Source: Pascua guehoae (taxonomy: Eukaryota > Basidiomycota > Tremellomycetes > Trichosporonales > Trichosporonaceae). Taken from it: DNA of 64,000 bases. Below the pieces are notes generated by a model, which saw only the letters and a list, made by a program, of their open reading frames with translations, ran no database searches and had not been told where the DNA came from. The translations under genes were made by a program, and so were the position numbers. Of the stretch, positions 11,207 to 22,730 are shown piece by piece (the first letter of the stretch is position 1; each line of letters opens with the position of its first letter). The stretch is taken from assembly GCA_001600415.1 (NCBI GenBank), contig BCJX01000001.1, forward strand, positions 2,433,440 through 2,497,439. The letters are read 5' to 3'.

Positions 11207-14200
11207 GGCGGCAGAGTCGGTGTGGTCGGTTGCGAGTGCGTGGACCGTTGTTCAGAAAACAAACGTGGCTGACGCTGGGCTGGGGGCTCTAGGCTCTGGG
11301 CTCGATTGGAGAGCGGGGGTTTGTTTTGGGACGGCGGTGGGCGTGTCAAGATGTCGTCAAGGAAGGCGTGTGGCCGTGGAGTGTAGCTCTAGGTGTGTGT
11401 ATTCCTGGGGTCGCTTTTGGGTCGTGACAAGAGGGGGAAGGCAACCGGGGCAGCGAGCAACAAGGAAGAGAGAGTGGAGAGTGAGAGACTATGGGTAAAC
11501 TGGGTAGAGAGATATTTCTTTGGAAAATGCACCGTTGGATATGGATATGGACTCGACCGACGGGGGGCAATGGGCTAGTGCACTGCGGCGGCGTGGCCGA
11601 ACATTGGTGCTGCTGGAGTGCTGACGTGCTGGCTGGCTGGGTGGGTGGGTGACTGTGCGGCTAGTAGGCGGGCAATACTAAATGAATGGCCATCATCTGG
11701 GTCGACTTGGCGGGCCGGCGGCTCAGTGTGGAGGGCGGGTCGACAGGGTGCAGCCCATGACTATTATCGGCCCACCTTAGCCACCTTGCGTGGCAAATGT
11801 CATTTTCCCACGTGTAAAAAGCTCCCGTTAATACTGTTTACTGTATGCTAATAGGCGGGGGATGCATCGACTGTCGTGATCGCCGCCTCTTTGTCTTCGT
11901 GATTGTCGCCTCCCACTCCCTGGGAATCCTTCCTTTTCCGAATGGCACGTCATCGATACCCACCACCACACACCACACCTTCGCACCCACCGTACCGGCT
12001 ACCTGCGTCGACTTATCCCATCCCATTATTTTATCATGCATTTTATTTTATTAATCCCATCGCTCGTGGACCCCACATTTTCCCCACATTTTCCCTCATC
12101 CACATGTTGACGTGTTGACATTGACAACTACTCTCAACACTGTCATGCCATTCGACCATGCTGGCCAATCTCGCAGGCGGGCTCTGGTTCAGACCCACAG
12201 CACCACTGACAGCCTCAAGCCACCCCCCACCAGCCCTGCCGCTCCAGCCTCGTCTGACATTCCACCACTCTCTGTTCATGCCCTCAGCTGTGAGCTCAAC
12301 GTGCAGGGTACCCGTGCGCACAGGACACACGCTAGACGCTGGGACCGCCTCGGGTGAGTGAGGCGTTCTTGCCTGCAGCAAACTGCTGCAAGAGCTCCAC
12401 ATTGACGAGCCTGCAATGGCGTGTTGCTGGCCAATACTGTGCGGCTCGGACGGGCAAGCTCGTTTGAAAAGCCCGAAAGATGCGGCGTCGTCGGGTGTGT
12501 CATGTGGTATCGGCCCGGGACCGAAGAGGTTTCACTTCATTTGCTGTTCGTTTCTCGTTTCTGGTTTCTCGAGAAACCAGGGGACGGACGTAGTGAGGCG
12601 TTGTGCCTCCGAGGGCTGGCTTGAGACGGTGGTGAGCCACGGGGATGGCGGTGCTGGCCACAGTCAACCCTCTGCGGCTGTGAACTCGAGCTCAAACGAG
12701 CCTGTCCTGTTGCCTGTTGGGCACAGTCTCCATCGTGAGGCGGGCAGCAGGCTGCGTTCTTGTCGAGAGTACAATGTGGTTCGCGATAAGCAACACAGCT
12801 GCCCAGCAATGCGATAGCATGGAAAGGCACCAATTTGAACTTTCCACGCGGCGAGCGAGAGCTTGTCCCCTTCGATAACCCCTGCGCGGGGCAATGGCAC
12901 AACTGGTAGCCCGTGTCCGTCTAACAGGTGGTTGCGGAAGAAGGGTCAGACGAGGGAGGAGCCGTAAGAATGAAAGGGTCAAGCTCGGGAACACAAGTCT
13001 CCAGAGGGCTGGATCTGTAGATTGCACGTCATGCCATTGGCCAAACTGGCGAAGTGTGTCCAAAGACCACCCCTTTTGAGGCCTTGGTTGGCTCGGAGGA
13101 CAGGAGTCGTGATTTTTTGCGAACCCAGTCCTGACGTGGCTTACGACATTTGGACATTTGACGGACAATGGACAGCCAAGTTGGAGCATTGCCCTGATAT
13201 TTCCCCAAATACGACAGGACAGCAGAACAGACGCCGACCTGGGAGCCTGCAGGGGAAACGCCAACCTCCCAGAGCTGCAAAGACAAAGAGAAAAAAAAAA
13301 TGCTAATTCGGCAAGTGTCGGTTCTGGCCTTGTTGTCAATTTCTGTTACTGGGGCGTGGCCCAGAAGCATGTTGAAACGGAGCGAGACACCGAGGGTATC
13401 CCTGGCAGTGGCCCAAGACTATCCTCATGAACCTTTTTAACCCATTGTGTCTCGAGCACAGGCTGTCCAGTCACCGGCCCGACGTTTGACAGCTTTTTTT
13501 TTTCTCTCAAGTGCGTGGTGGCGCCATGACCCCTTGCTGCATGCCCATGGCTGTCACGAGATCAGGACAGCCCCACCTGCGCAACTGCGCTCTGTGCACA
13601 ATCAAGCAACCACTGCCCCCACCCCGTGTCCTTTGTCGAACGCGCTCACCGTGCCCCCTGCGCTGCCTGTCATTTGAAGCAGTGGTCTGCTCTGTGGGCG
13701 GCTAGAAAGTGCTCTGTTCCTCGCCTGCAGCCTTTGTGCCTTTGTTCCTGTCCCAGACTGCCAGCTGTAACATTGACTCCTTGGTGGCCGTGTGTTTTTC
13801 CTGTGTTCGAGGCAAGGTACCCGCCATGCACGTCTGCTGCATGCGGCACGCTTTCTTTCTCTTGTCGGGTGCACAGCCCATTCCTGCAAAAACGCCACCA
13901 TTTTGGGTGGCTCTCGGTCGGCGTCTGGGGTGAAGGGGAGGGCGGAGCGGGCTTGGTGGACTGGATTTCGTTTATTGGGCGGGCAGCCATGCGGCCACGC
14001 CATGCGAGCCAGAACCTGCACAACCTGCAGGATCACACAGGTGGCTGCGGGTGGGGTGGGGGGTGGGTGTTGGGTGGTGTTCAAGTTCATAACACGGTAT
14101 CGACGTTTCCCCCTCTTTCATCCACCCACTTTCAACCTGCCTACATCCTCGAGGTCTGTGGGATCACTCCTGCTACTCTTTGCTCGCTCCACACACACGT

Positions 14201-14605
14201 ATACACACACGACAACACGCACACGTCGTCTCGACAAACCACACTGCGACCAACTAGGCGCTTGTCGTGCCTAACCGCGTATTGCTGTGAACTCTAGGCA
14301 CCATCACGGGGCCACAAAGCATCGCACCCCTCGCCATTGCCGTGCGCCGGCGCCTGTCACTCGCACCCGCACGACTTTGAACCACCCACCCACCCAGGTC
14401 GTGGTCGTCGTCTCATCCAGTCGACGATTGCTAGCGTCTCTTCAAACCAGACCAAGAAACTAGACTTTGACACACGTCCCGGCAAACATCCACAGATCCA
14501 GACCCGACCGACGCCCGCTCCCGAGCTTGAACACTTTTTCCACCCACCATCGATCGACACGTTACTCCACTCTCCCTCATCCACCACACTCTCAACACAA
14601 CCTCC
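11207..14605. other. Gene-poor stretch of 3.4 kb
   Basis: This separates the divergent MET13 (-) and transporter (+) genes and must contain both promoters. Long frames on either strand have no recognisable protein character or splice support. CT-rich sequence from about 14100 to 14600 is likely promoter and 5'UTR of the transporter. A tRNA-like stretch near 12893 was considered and rejected. Confidence 0.5.
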
Positions 14606-17286
14606 ATGTCCAATAGCCCCATCTCACCCATCTCCCGCGTGTTCCGTCGCGCAGGAGGTGGCAGCGCGCCATCGTCGTCGGGCGCGAGCCCAAGCGCTCC
14701 GTGGGACCAGCGCCCCCGCCGTGCATCCATCGGCGTCGTGGGTACCCCGACAGGCGACATGGACGACCAGCAGACCCAGAACGAGGTTATCTCGAAATCT
14801 GGCCGCGAGGTCGGCGTCACACGTCCCAAGCGCCGGTTATCTAGGTAAGCACCCATACGAGAGCGGACAGATGGGGCAGCAGTGTGCGAGGGATGGGCGG
14901 CTGGACACTAGGGGGCGCGTCATGCAGCGCCGAGCGCGCTACATGGCGTATTTATGGCAGAGAGTGATACATTTAGTACCAATGGCCATGGGGCTAGCGG
15001 CCAGTTGGGCTTGTCGACACGCTTGTGGGCCGAGTGGGGACCCTAGCGCAACACCAGCAATGGCGCGCTCTTGCAACACTTGCTCTGGCCCCGCGGCGCG
15101 GCCTATCAGTGACCATGGCGGCGGTGCTTGGGTCGCCGAGCTTAGCCTCCTCGATGTCGTCGCCATATCAACTTGCCAGCCGCACTTGTCGTTCTGTTTG
15201 TATGGCCCATCATCGTCTTGCTCATTGTCTCTCTCCGCTTCACACGAAATGTCGCTGCAAGCACTTACTGACAGCCCCTCTTCATTGTCATCCAACTCGC
15301 ATCTTATCGACCCTCCTTCTCCACCATCCAGGGCGCAATCCACTGCCTCTTCGCCTCCTGTGTCCCCTATCGCCGCCAAGCTAAACGGCGGCGCGTTCCC
15401 GCCATCCTCGTACCAGCCCTTCCACGCCCAGCAGACGACTACCCCGTCGTCGTCAAGCTTGGCGCCCAGCTCCACAGCAGCTGCATCCGCAGCCGCAGCC
15501 TCAAACTACGCGTCGGCAGGTAACAATGCTGCGGCATCGTCATTGTCGGGCAATTACGCATCCTCGTCGCACGATGCTGTGCGCCGCACTCTTGCTCCCG
15601 TCCGTCTCGACGCGCTCGACGAAAAGGTGCCCACCTACGTCCCCACTGCAGCGGCACGCCTAGAGAGCAGCTCTCCAAAGCTCTGGGGCATTGAGCTCAA
15701 GTGGTTTTCGTACGTTGCAAGCTTGGGCGTTTTTGCGCTTTGTCTGACACTCTTTGCAGGCTCATCACGCTCGCATTGCAGAATGCGTTCCTCACGATCA
15801 TTATGCACTACTCGCGGATATCGACACCGCCAGAACGGACGTACAGCGCAGCAGCGGCCGTGTTGCTCAACGAGCTGCTCAAGGGCTCAATCTCGGTGGC
15901 TATTGCGTTGAACAAGATCAACAAGAACATGACGGCCAACGGGTACAGGGATGGGCGCGGTGGTGGCGGCGGCATTGTCTACTCGCGCTTGACAATGTTC
16001 CAGCCCAACCGCCTTGCTGCGCTCAAGCGAGCCGTGTTTTCGCCCGACTGGTACAAGCTCGCCGTGCCCGCCATTCTCTACGTGATCCAGAACAATCTCC
16101 AATACGTTGCGGCGTCAAACCTCGACGTGGCCACGTTTCAGGTCACGTACCAGATGAAGATTCTGACGACGGCGTTCTTCTCAGTCCTCTTGCTCAACAA
16201 GCGGCTCAGCCGCCACAAGTGGGCAGCGCTGTTCATGCTCGCCATGGGTGTGGGCATTGTCCAGCTCCAGACGACGGCCGGGGGTCACGCGACCTCGACT
16301 GCGAATGCGTCGGCAACCGCGACGGGCTCGGTCGAGCAGAGCGCCATGGCCGAGCGCGTCATGCACCCCCTGCGCGGCTTTATGGCAGTCACGTTTGCGT
16401 GCCTCACCTCTGGCCTCGCCGGTGTCTACTTTGAGCTCTTGCTCAAGTCGGGCCCCAGTGCGGGCGGGACGGCCCCAGACCTCTGGGTCCGCAACACGCA
16501 GCTCTCGCTCTTCTCCCTCGTCCCCGCCGCGGTCCCCATTCTCTTTTCGGGCCACGCCCCCGGGCTGAGCTGGACAGCGAGCGTCGCGTCCAAGTTTGCA
16601 AACTTCAACGCGTGGGCCCTGGGCACTGTCCTCACCCAGACGTTTGGAGGCCTCATTACCGCTATCGTTATTAGGTATAGCGACAACATTATGTGAGTGG
16701 GGCAGCGACGCTGGGTCTGGGTTTGGCGCCATCCCACTTGCACGCAACTAACCCCCGCAGGAAGGGCTTTGCAACGTCGCTTTCGATTCTCATTTCGTCG
16801 CTTGCCTCTGTCGCCCTGTTCAACTACCAGATTACTTTTTCGTTTGTCTTTGGCGCTCTGGTCGTGCTCGCCGCCACGTTCCTGTACAATTCGACTTCCT
16901 CCCCCGACCCGCCTCCGACCCGCAAGACTGTGGCCGTCGCACCGGGCTCGCCAATCCCCACGACGGCGCCAATCCTCGGCGAGACGGGTCCGACGTCGCG
17001 CACATCGAGCATTCTCAACCTGCTCAACGTCTCTGGCTCGCGCCCCAACTCGCGCCCCGCCTCGCGCCGCCCGAGCGCGTCCGACCTCAAGCAGCAGCCG
17101 TACATGCCGCTCTCGATGACGCAGTCGTACTCGAACCAGGGCTCGGACTTTTCCCGCTCGCGCACCAGCTCGCCCCAGCCCCCAGCCGTCCCCGCCGTCG
17201 CAAACACACCAATGGCTAAAATCACATCTCCGACCTCTTCAAAGCCCAGGCCCAATCTCACACTCGATACCAAGCTCAAGAACTGA
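14606..17286 (+). CDS. Nucleotide-sugar transporter (SLC35A / UDP-galactose type)
   Basis: Four exons: 14606-14844, 15275-15709, 15760-16692 and 16761-17286, giving 710 aa. Such transporters exchange cytosolic nucleotide sugars for the nucleoside monophosphate across the Golgi membrane and feed glycan and capsule or wall synthesis. The core starts at WFSLITLALQNAFLTIIMHYSR. It contains YVIQNNLQYVAASNLDVATF, QVTYQMKILTTAFFSVLLL, LTSGLAGVYFELLLK and RYSDNIMKGFATSLSI, a motif set typical of UDP-galactose, UDP-GlcNAc and CMP-sialate transporters. About 220 N-terminal residues are Ser/Pro/Ala-rich and disordered, and about 130 C-terminal residues are Ser-rich. Intron one (430 nt) has an exact phase match. 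An alternative is initiation at ATG 15249 inside that intron, giving a shorter N-terminus. The substrate cannot be told from sequence alone. Confidence 0.88.
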
Positions 17287-17420
17287 GACCGTGCAGTGCA
17301 TGCGGGATAGAAAGTACAGGCCCTTGCGGCGTAATACAATGCATTCTGTTAATATGTATGTGGGAAGGGGCTGGGGGTTTGGGGGGCGGGAGGCGCGGCG
17401 ACCGCCTGGGAGGGGAGCCC

Positions 17421-17447
17421 GGGGGGGGGGGGGGGGGGGCGGGGGGG

Positions 17448-17480
<33 letters not shown>
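17421..17480 (+). repeat. Poly-G tract, G19-C-G7-CC-G31
   Basis: Runs of 19, 7 and 31 consecutive G are broken only by C at 17440 and CC at 17448-17449. It starts about 135 nt after the transporter stop codon, so it may lie in or just past the 3'UTR. It could form G-quadruplexes. The exact length may be affected by sequencing error. Confidence 0.9.
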
Positions 17481-17481
<1 letters not shown>

Positions 17482-17898
17482 AGTGGGGAGGGACGGAGAG
17501 AGTCGACGCGGGCGACGGGAGGCGGGGTGGTTAGAGATTAGGGATAGGGACGGGCAATGGACGAGCATTGATGGCCAAGTTGACAAACGGAGGCGCAGTG
17601 GAGCTGTGGAGCGGCCTCGAGCCATCTTGGCTGCCATCGCTCCACCATCAGACGCTGCAATCGCGTCTGCGATACTGATCTACGGACCGAATGCGTACCT
17701 CGACCTTACCCAAGCATTGGCGCCTCCAGTGCAGACGTCATAGGGCTGATGGACATGTTGACAATGTCGGGCGGCTCCTGACCTCGCCTTTATATACCCA
17801 GTGCACGCAGTCCACGGCACAAGTGCCCGCCAGCCCGAGTCGACAGCGCGCCACGCTGCGCCACGCTGCACTGCACGCAATGGAGCACAGCGTACAGT

Positions 17899-17934
17899 AT
17901 GCAGTATGCAGCATACTGCATGCTGCATGCAGTA
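17899..17934. repeat. Two overlapping perfect palindromes
   Basis: 17899-17921 is an inverted repeat with 11-bp arms around one central base. 17914-17934 is a second one with 10-bp arms. The sequence is built from ATGCAGTATGC-like words that recur to about 17950 and again near 18185-18205. Confidence 0.9.
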
Positions 17935-18912
17935 CAGTATGCATGTATGCAGGGCGGCAAAGGCAATACGCGCACGCGAATACGTGCAATGCGCCGTCGC
18001 CTAATCGGCAAACTGCGGGAAACGGTGGGCAGCAAGCAAGGGTGGGCACAAGATCCGCGACGCGACTCGCGCAGCGACTCGAAAACGCGATTCAGGTCGG
18101 CGCGTAGCTCGCGTAGCTGCAGCTGGATATCGACACATACATGCACCAGATCTGCATCCCCACCGTATCATATCTCGTATCGGGTATGCATGCATGCGGT
18201 ATGCAGCTGTCGTGCATAGTGCACGTGTTGCGGATCGATCGGATACCGTGGGGTCCGAATCTTGCCGGCTCGTGCGAGGTTGCATATCGCAGAGGGTGGA
18301 GGCGTCGAGTCGGCAGGTGGGGTGGGGCGGGGGCTGGGGGGGGGGTTGTGGGGGAGGCTGGGGTGGAGGCTGGAGGCTGGGGGATGGGGGCTGGACGTGG
18401 CGCCTAGCTCGTCTGATTACGACTTGTCGAGCACGGCCTGGGCTGCCCGCGGTGCCATGGTGGTGGTACTCCCACGAGTCCAGATGCCTACCTACCTAGA
18501 GTCTGGACGCTGGGGGAGGTGGCAAACATCTCCCTGCTGCACTCCTCCACTGCCATTGCAGCAAGGACGTACCGAGTCAACACTTGGCGTGTGGCGGTGT
18601 GGCATCCGCCCCATGGAATGTTCCGACGCGTCCCCTCCACGCCTGGGCACGCCTGGGCACTGGGCGTCTCGGAGCCTACACTGCTGGCTGCTTGTACAGC
18701 TCAGACCCGAGGGACGTTGTGGACAACCAAACACGCACACATCGCCCCATGATGCAGCGCAGCATCCCGTCCCAGTACAGGTTCGGATCAGCACGCAGGT
18801 CTGTATTCCAGCATGGCAGCCCTCCCAGCCGCCACTCGGCACCCCGTCCCAGTGTCCCATCCAGCCAGCACCCAGCACCAGCACCAGCACCAGCACCCCA
18901 CCTCCCATTCCC

Positions 18913-18919
18913 TATATAA
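18913..18919 (+). promoter_or_regulatory. TATA box (TATATAA)
   Basis: A TATATAA element lies about 170 nt before the ATG at 19088, followed by a CT-rich leader. It fits a core promoter for the 77-residue gene. Confidence 0.6.
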
Positions 18920-19087
18920 CCATCCCCCCACCCATGTCTCCCCCTCACGCACCTTTTCGAAGCCGTCCCTCCCCCTGGCTTTCCTTGAATTCCCCACGCC
19001 CGCCCTCGGGTCTTCCCGACCGCACACGAGTACACCAGAACTTGCACAACTACCACAGACTCGCCCAACCCAGACCATTAAACAGCA

Positions 19088-19457
19088 ATGTTCTCGACAT
19101 TCAGCTACGTTCACTACCTCGCGCGCCTGTCGCCGCGGGGGCTCGAGCGCCTCGACCCCCAGCGCCGGTCGATTCCGCACCCCCGGGGCATTGCCAGGAG
19201 GGGGGCAGAGGTCGAAATGGTCGTGCCGCATGGGCATGGGCATGAGGAGGCCGTAGAGCTGGCGGTGAGTGTTACCGCTGTTCTTATCCTTGGTTATTCT
19301 CGGGTACAGACGTGTTCTTTGGATTTGGATTATTATTATTTTTTATTCTTTTTTGGCTGCTTCTATTTTGCGTTTCGCATTCGTTTTGCTGACATTCCAG
19401 ACAAAGGCAAAGACGACGCAGGACTGGTGGTACTCGTACCTCGGCCAGACGGCGTGA
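19088..19457 (+). CDS. Small protein of unknown function, 77 aa
   Basis: Two exons: 19088-19264 and 19401-19457, joined by a GTGAGT...CCAG intron in phase 0 with a GCTGAC branch point nine bases before the acceptor. The product begins MFSTFSYVHYLARLSPRG and has a basic Arg/Pro-rich middle. A VVPHGHGHEEAVELA segment precedes a short C-terminal exon ending QDWWYSYLGQTA. The Trp-Trp-Tyr end and HGHGHE cluster are the only notable features. There is no signal peptide or membrane span. A TATA box about 170 nt upstream supports expression. I do not recognise the family. Confidence 0.65.
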
Positions 19458-19981
19458 TCACACTCCACGTCTGAGGGATCGCTGGTACCCTCCCTGGTGT
19501 TATAGCCATAGAAATCTACAGGACTTGCGTCCGTACACTTGATGAATTAATTCTGGCGTCTCTTGGAGGAAAGCTGGGGAACGAAGAAAACTCGGGGTTG
19601 CTTTGGTTGTTTCCTGTTGGACACGCAGAAGGGCAGAAGGGCACGCCGGGTTGGAAGCAGGACATGGGCAAGGTGCTCGGAGACTCAGAGGACGCTGCAT
19701 GTTAAAACGCTACGGGAAACTGCTGTGCTGTGCCTCGTTCTCTCAGGCCAGGGCCTACTGGCCAGATCGCCTTGGGACTCGGCCACTTCTGGGCTAGGTT
19801 ACCTCTCTGCTCCCTCCCCACTTGGGGGTGCCTACCACAGCCCTCCCCCCAGTTCTTCCATCCCCAAACAGCCCATGCCCCACGCCCCCAATACCCTCCC
19901 AATACCTCCCAATACCCCCGCATGCCACCCCCCCCTCCCCCCCCAAGCCCCTCCCCCCATCCCCTGCTACCCCCAGCCCGG
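19458..19981. other. Convergent intergenic region
   Basis: A C-rich tract (CCCCAATACC-like units near 19880-19975) lies just past the 3' end of the minus-strand gene. No coding exon is seen. Confidence 0.5.
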
Positions 19982-22070
19982 TCATTGGTCGGACTCGCGA
20001 AGAGTGTTGAGGGGCCACTCGCCAGAGTGTACGTCCATGCTACTCTCGAGGTCCTGGTCGAGGCCGTCGTCGATGTCATGGTTGAGGTCACGTTCAAGGT
20101 CATGGTTGAGGTCCCGATTAAGGTCACAGTTGCGCCCATCGTCAAGGTCACGGCCGAAATCACGGCTGGGCTCATCGTCATTGCGAGTTTGTGTTGCATT
20201 GCTTACGTCCAACTCGTCGCGGGAGTTACGGGACCGCTCACCGCTGGATCGGGCAGAGCTGCGCTCCCCGTGCACCTGGACGTGCTCGTGGCCAGGATCG
20301 GTCAAGGTCGATGCGGTATTCTGTCCCTCTTCGCGATCGGTACTGTTCCCGTCGTCGTGGCCGCCCTGCTTGTCCCATACCCCTCGGCTCTCGGCAATGC
20401 TCAGCTCGGCAACCGAATGCAGCAGCGACGGATCGAGGGTATCCGCGCGGCTCGGGGCTTGGGCGTGAGTCTGGCTGTCGCCCGTAGCGTGTCTCGCTGG
20501 CACGGATGAACTGCGCAGAGGGTGGAGCTGCTCGCTGTGGTGTGTCGAGGCTGCGACCAAAGTATCGGCGTCACCGCCTACACTCGTGCCAGCGCCAGCC
20601 CCGCCTCCAGCATTTGCGTCCACGCCCACATCAACACTTTCCCCGCCCGCATCAACACTTGCCGCGCCTCCCATGCTACTCTGCGCCTTGGCCGCCTTGA
20701 GCTCCCGACGGAGTCGGTTGCGCACGGCGACAATTCTGCTGCAGGCCGTCGGGTAGTCGTCTGTCGGGGACCAGACGAGGCAGTCGAGCCACGACGGCCC
20801 CGAGTGTTGGAGAATGTACGGCGGGAGCGTGAGTGGGAGCCTGTCCGTGGAGAGCTGCTGTCAGTACTAACGTGTCCCAGCAAGTCAGAGCACCAAATAC
20901 TCAGTCACCCCATTTCTCAGTGGCGCCCACCTGCGGGAATACTCTTACGCTCGCGCTGGCACCCCCAGTAAAACCGTCTGCAAGGCCAAGTCCAAACCCC
21001 AGTCCCAGCCCAGCCTCACTCACACTGTGAGTAAACTCGAGATCTGCCCGGATGCTCTCTGCAAAGATGCGCCCAAAGAAGAGCACCTCGTCGCTCGCAC
21101 TAGCGCCCCAAATGGCGAGGGCGACGGCCTCCTTTTCCGAGTGTGTCATGCGCCCGCGCTCGCCGGTGCCCATCCCGTGTCGCTGGTGGTCGTGGAGGGG
21201 CGGGAGGGGGTCGAGGACGACCTCACCCGTGGCCCCAGTGCCTGGGCCGACGCGGCGCCACACCTCATTTCGGGGCTCGGGTGGGTTAGACGCCCGGGTC
21301 GCGATACGGGTGCGTGTGGTTGTGGAGCTGTCCTCGAGTTTAATCCTGTTGCTGTCGTCGTTGTCTTTGTCTTTGCCCTCATCGTCACCCTCGTTGCCGC
21401 CGCTCTTCCCCTCCCCTTGTCCACCGGGGACGACTCGCACAAGCGCGACATTGACGCTCTCCTCGCCCAGCTGGCCGAGCCGCCGCGCCACCTCCCAGAC
21501 CACCCACACGAGCGAGCGGCTCCCACTGACCCACGGCGAGAAGACGTCGGGCGCGTCCTCGAGGCGGCCAGTGTATGTCTTGCGCGTCGTGTGGTCCACA
21601 ATCGTCTGGCGGAGGTACGGCCCGGCATCCCAGTATGGCCAGGGGTGGAGCGTTGACGCGGGCCGGTGCCGGCTGGGGTGGAGGTTGCGCGAGGAAGGGC
21701 GGTGGAGGGTGCGCAGGCGGGACTGGGTGCGCGTGTCGGTGTTGTTGGTGTTGGTCGAGGATAAGCGAGTCGGCACTGGGTGTGTATGTGCGCTGTCCCA
21801 TTCGGATTCTACGCCGTCCGGCACCCGCGTGCCCTTGACGGCCGCCTCGTAGGCGGTGGGCGAGAGACATCCCAGGTGGCGGTTGGGCGCGGGAAAGCCG
21901 CTGCTCGCCATGTCCCCGGTCCATACTAGAGGAGAAGCGGAGCGCGCATCGTGGACGCGGAAGACGAGGCGGCCTACGGCGGCCTCGTTGTGCAGAGCGG
22001 TAAACTCCCACTGCTCGGGATGTGGTGAGCGTGGGATGGAGAGTGCTACTGGGGGCGTAGGCGAGGGCAT
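19982..22070 (-). CDS. Uncharacterised fungal protein (possibly DUF7587-like)
   Basis: Two exons: 22070-21024 and 20854-19982, about 639 aa. The N-terminal half has WEFTALHNEAAVGRLVFRVHD, VFSPWVSGSRSLVWVVWEVARRLG, a variable Lys/Asp insert, then FFGRIFAESIRADLEFTHS. After the intron it continues LPLTLPPYILQHSGPSW and DYPTACSRIVAVRNRLRREL. The VFRV...SPWVS..SLVWVVWE pattern resembles the fungal DUF7587 domain, but this is from memory and not checked. The C-terminal about 150 residues are Asp/Asn/Arg-rich with imperfect RDL-NHDLE repeats. The acceptor could instead be 20857, adding one Gln. An upstream in-frame ATG at 22154 would add 28 residues; I prefer 22070 because the added part has no protein-like character. 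Confidence 0.75.
20045..20185 (-). repeat. In-frame degenerate repeat of about 18 bp
   Basis: Variants of AAGGTCACGGTTGAGGTC recur through this stretch and encode the Asp/Leu/Asn/Arg repeats in the C-terminus of the minus-strand protein. Confidence 0.75.
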
Positions 22071-22601
22071 GAGAGTGGAGTTAGGAACTGTGTGAGTTGA
22101 GTGATATGGGCATGGAGAGAAAGTAGACTGAGAGGGAGTTCGAGTTGCGCACAAGGTCGATGGTCAGATGGAGGAAGACACTGGCACATGGACTGAAATG
22201 CAAAATTGAGGGAAGGCCAAGACAACACCAACCCCGGGGTTCTGGTTCTGTCCATCTCGGTGGTTCTGCAGACTTCTCTCCACCTACATGTAACCAGCTG
22301 CATAGTCCATCAGTCGCCAAGTTGGCCGCATTGGTCTTTGTATGCCGTTTGCCCACTCGCACTTTCAACCTGTGCCAACAGCTTTCTCTGGGGCCGACCA
22401 ATGCCAATTTGCGTTAGAGCGTTAGTCGAGGTTCACCTCATATTTGTTCTAACGGTCTTATTCAAAAGCCACCATGCTGCATATACAAATATTTAAACAA
22501 CAGGGAGCACTGAGGAAGACTCCCGAGGCCGATCAACAGTGTGATCGTCACTTGGGGTTGGGGATCGTTGGGCCGTCGTTGGACGCCGCCGCAGAGTGGA
22601 T
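22071..22601. other. Intergenic, upstream of the 19982-22070 gene
   Basis: No coding exon is seen. It lies between the start of the unknown fungal gene and the stop of the Cys-rich peptide gene and presumably holds the former's promoter. Confidence 0.5.
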
Positions 22602-22730
22602 TTAGTGGTTGGTGCCACAAGTGCAGCCGGTGCAGCCGGTGCACGCGGAGCCGCTCGAGCCCGTGTCGGTCGAGGGAGCGGGCCGCTCGATGCTGGTCTG
22701 GAAAGGGTGGTCGGCAGGGAAGTACGACAT
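22602..22730 (-). CDS. 42-residue Cys-rich peptide, metallothionein-like
   Basis: A single exon begins MSYFPADHPFQTSIERPAP, then a Ser/Thr/Gly spacer, then a compact C-terminal cluster ACTGCTGCTCGTNH. That gives CxxCxxCxC within about ten residues plus a terminal His. It has no signal peptide and no hydrophobic segment. A strong TATA element lies about 170 nt upstream with a CT-rich leader, as in well-expressed small fungal genes. The Cys spacing suggests thiolate metal binding like short fungal metallothioneins, or lipidation of clustered Cys as in short Cys-tail proteins. A longer in-frame start upstream would add a Pro/Gln homopolymer and seems less likely. Confidence 0.7.
   Translation of the reverse strand: MSYFPADHPFQTSIERPAPSTDTGSSGSACTGCTGCTCGTNH

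Larger units (their letters stand above)
17287..19087. other. Intergenic region with G-tract and palindromes
   Basis: No coding exon is seen. It holds an extreme poly-G tract (17421-17480), two overlapping palindromes (17899-17934), GGGGCTGG-type repeats near 18310-18400, and the TATA box and CT-rich leader of the next gene. Confidence 0.6.

Noticed and set aside
12890..12960. tRNA-like stretch with A-box-like TGGCACAACTGG and TCTAACA loop
   Set aside because: The anticodon stem does not pair and there is no GGTTCGA-type B box downstream.
12692..13339. 215-codon minus-strand frame in the MET13-transporter gap
   Set aside because: Composition looks random, with no domain and no splice signals; overlapping frames on other strands are equally long.
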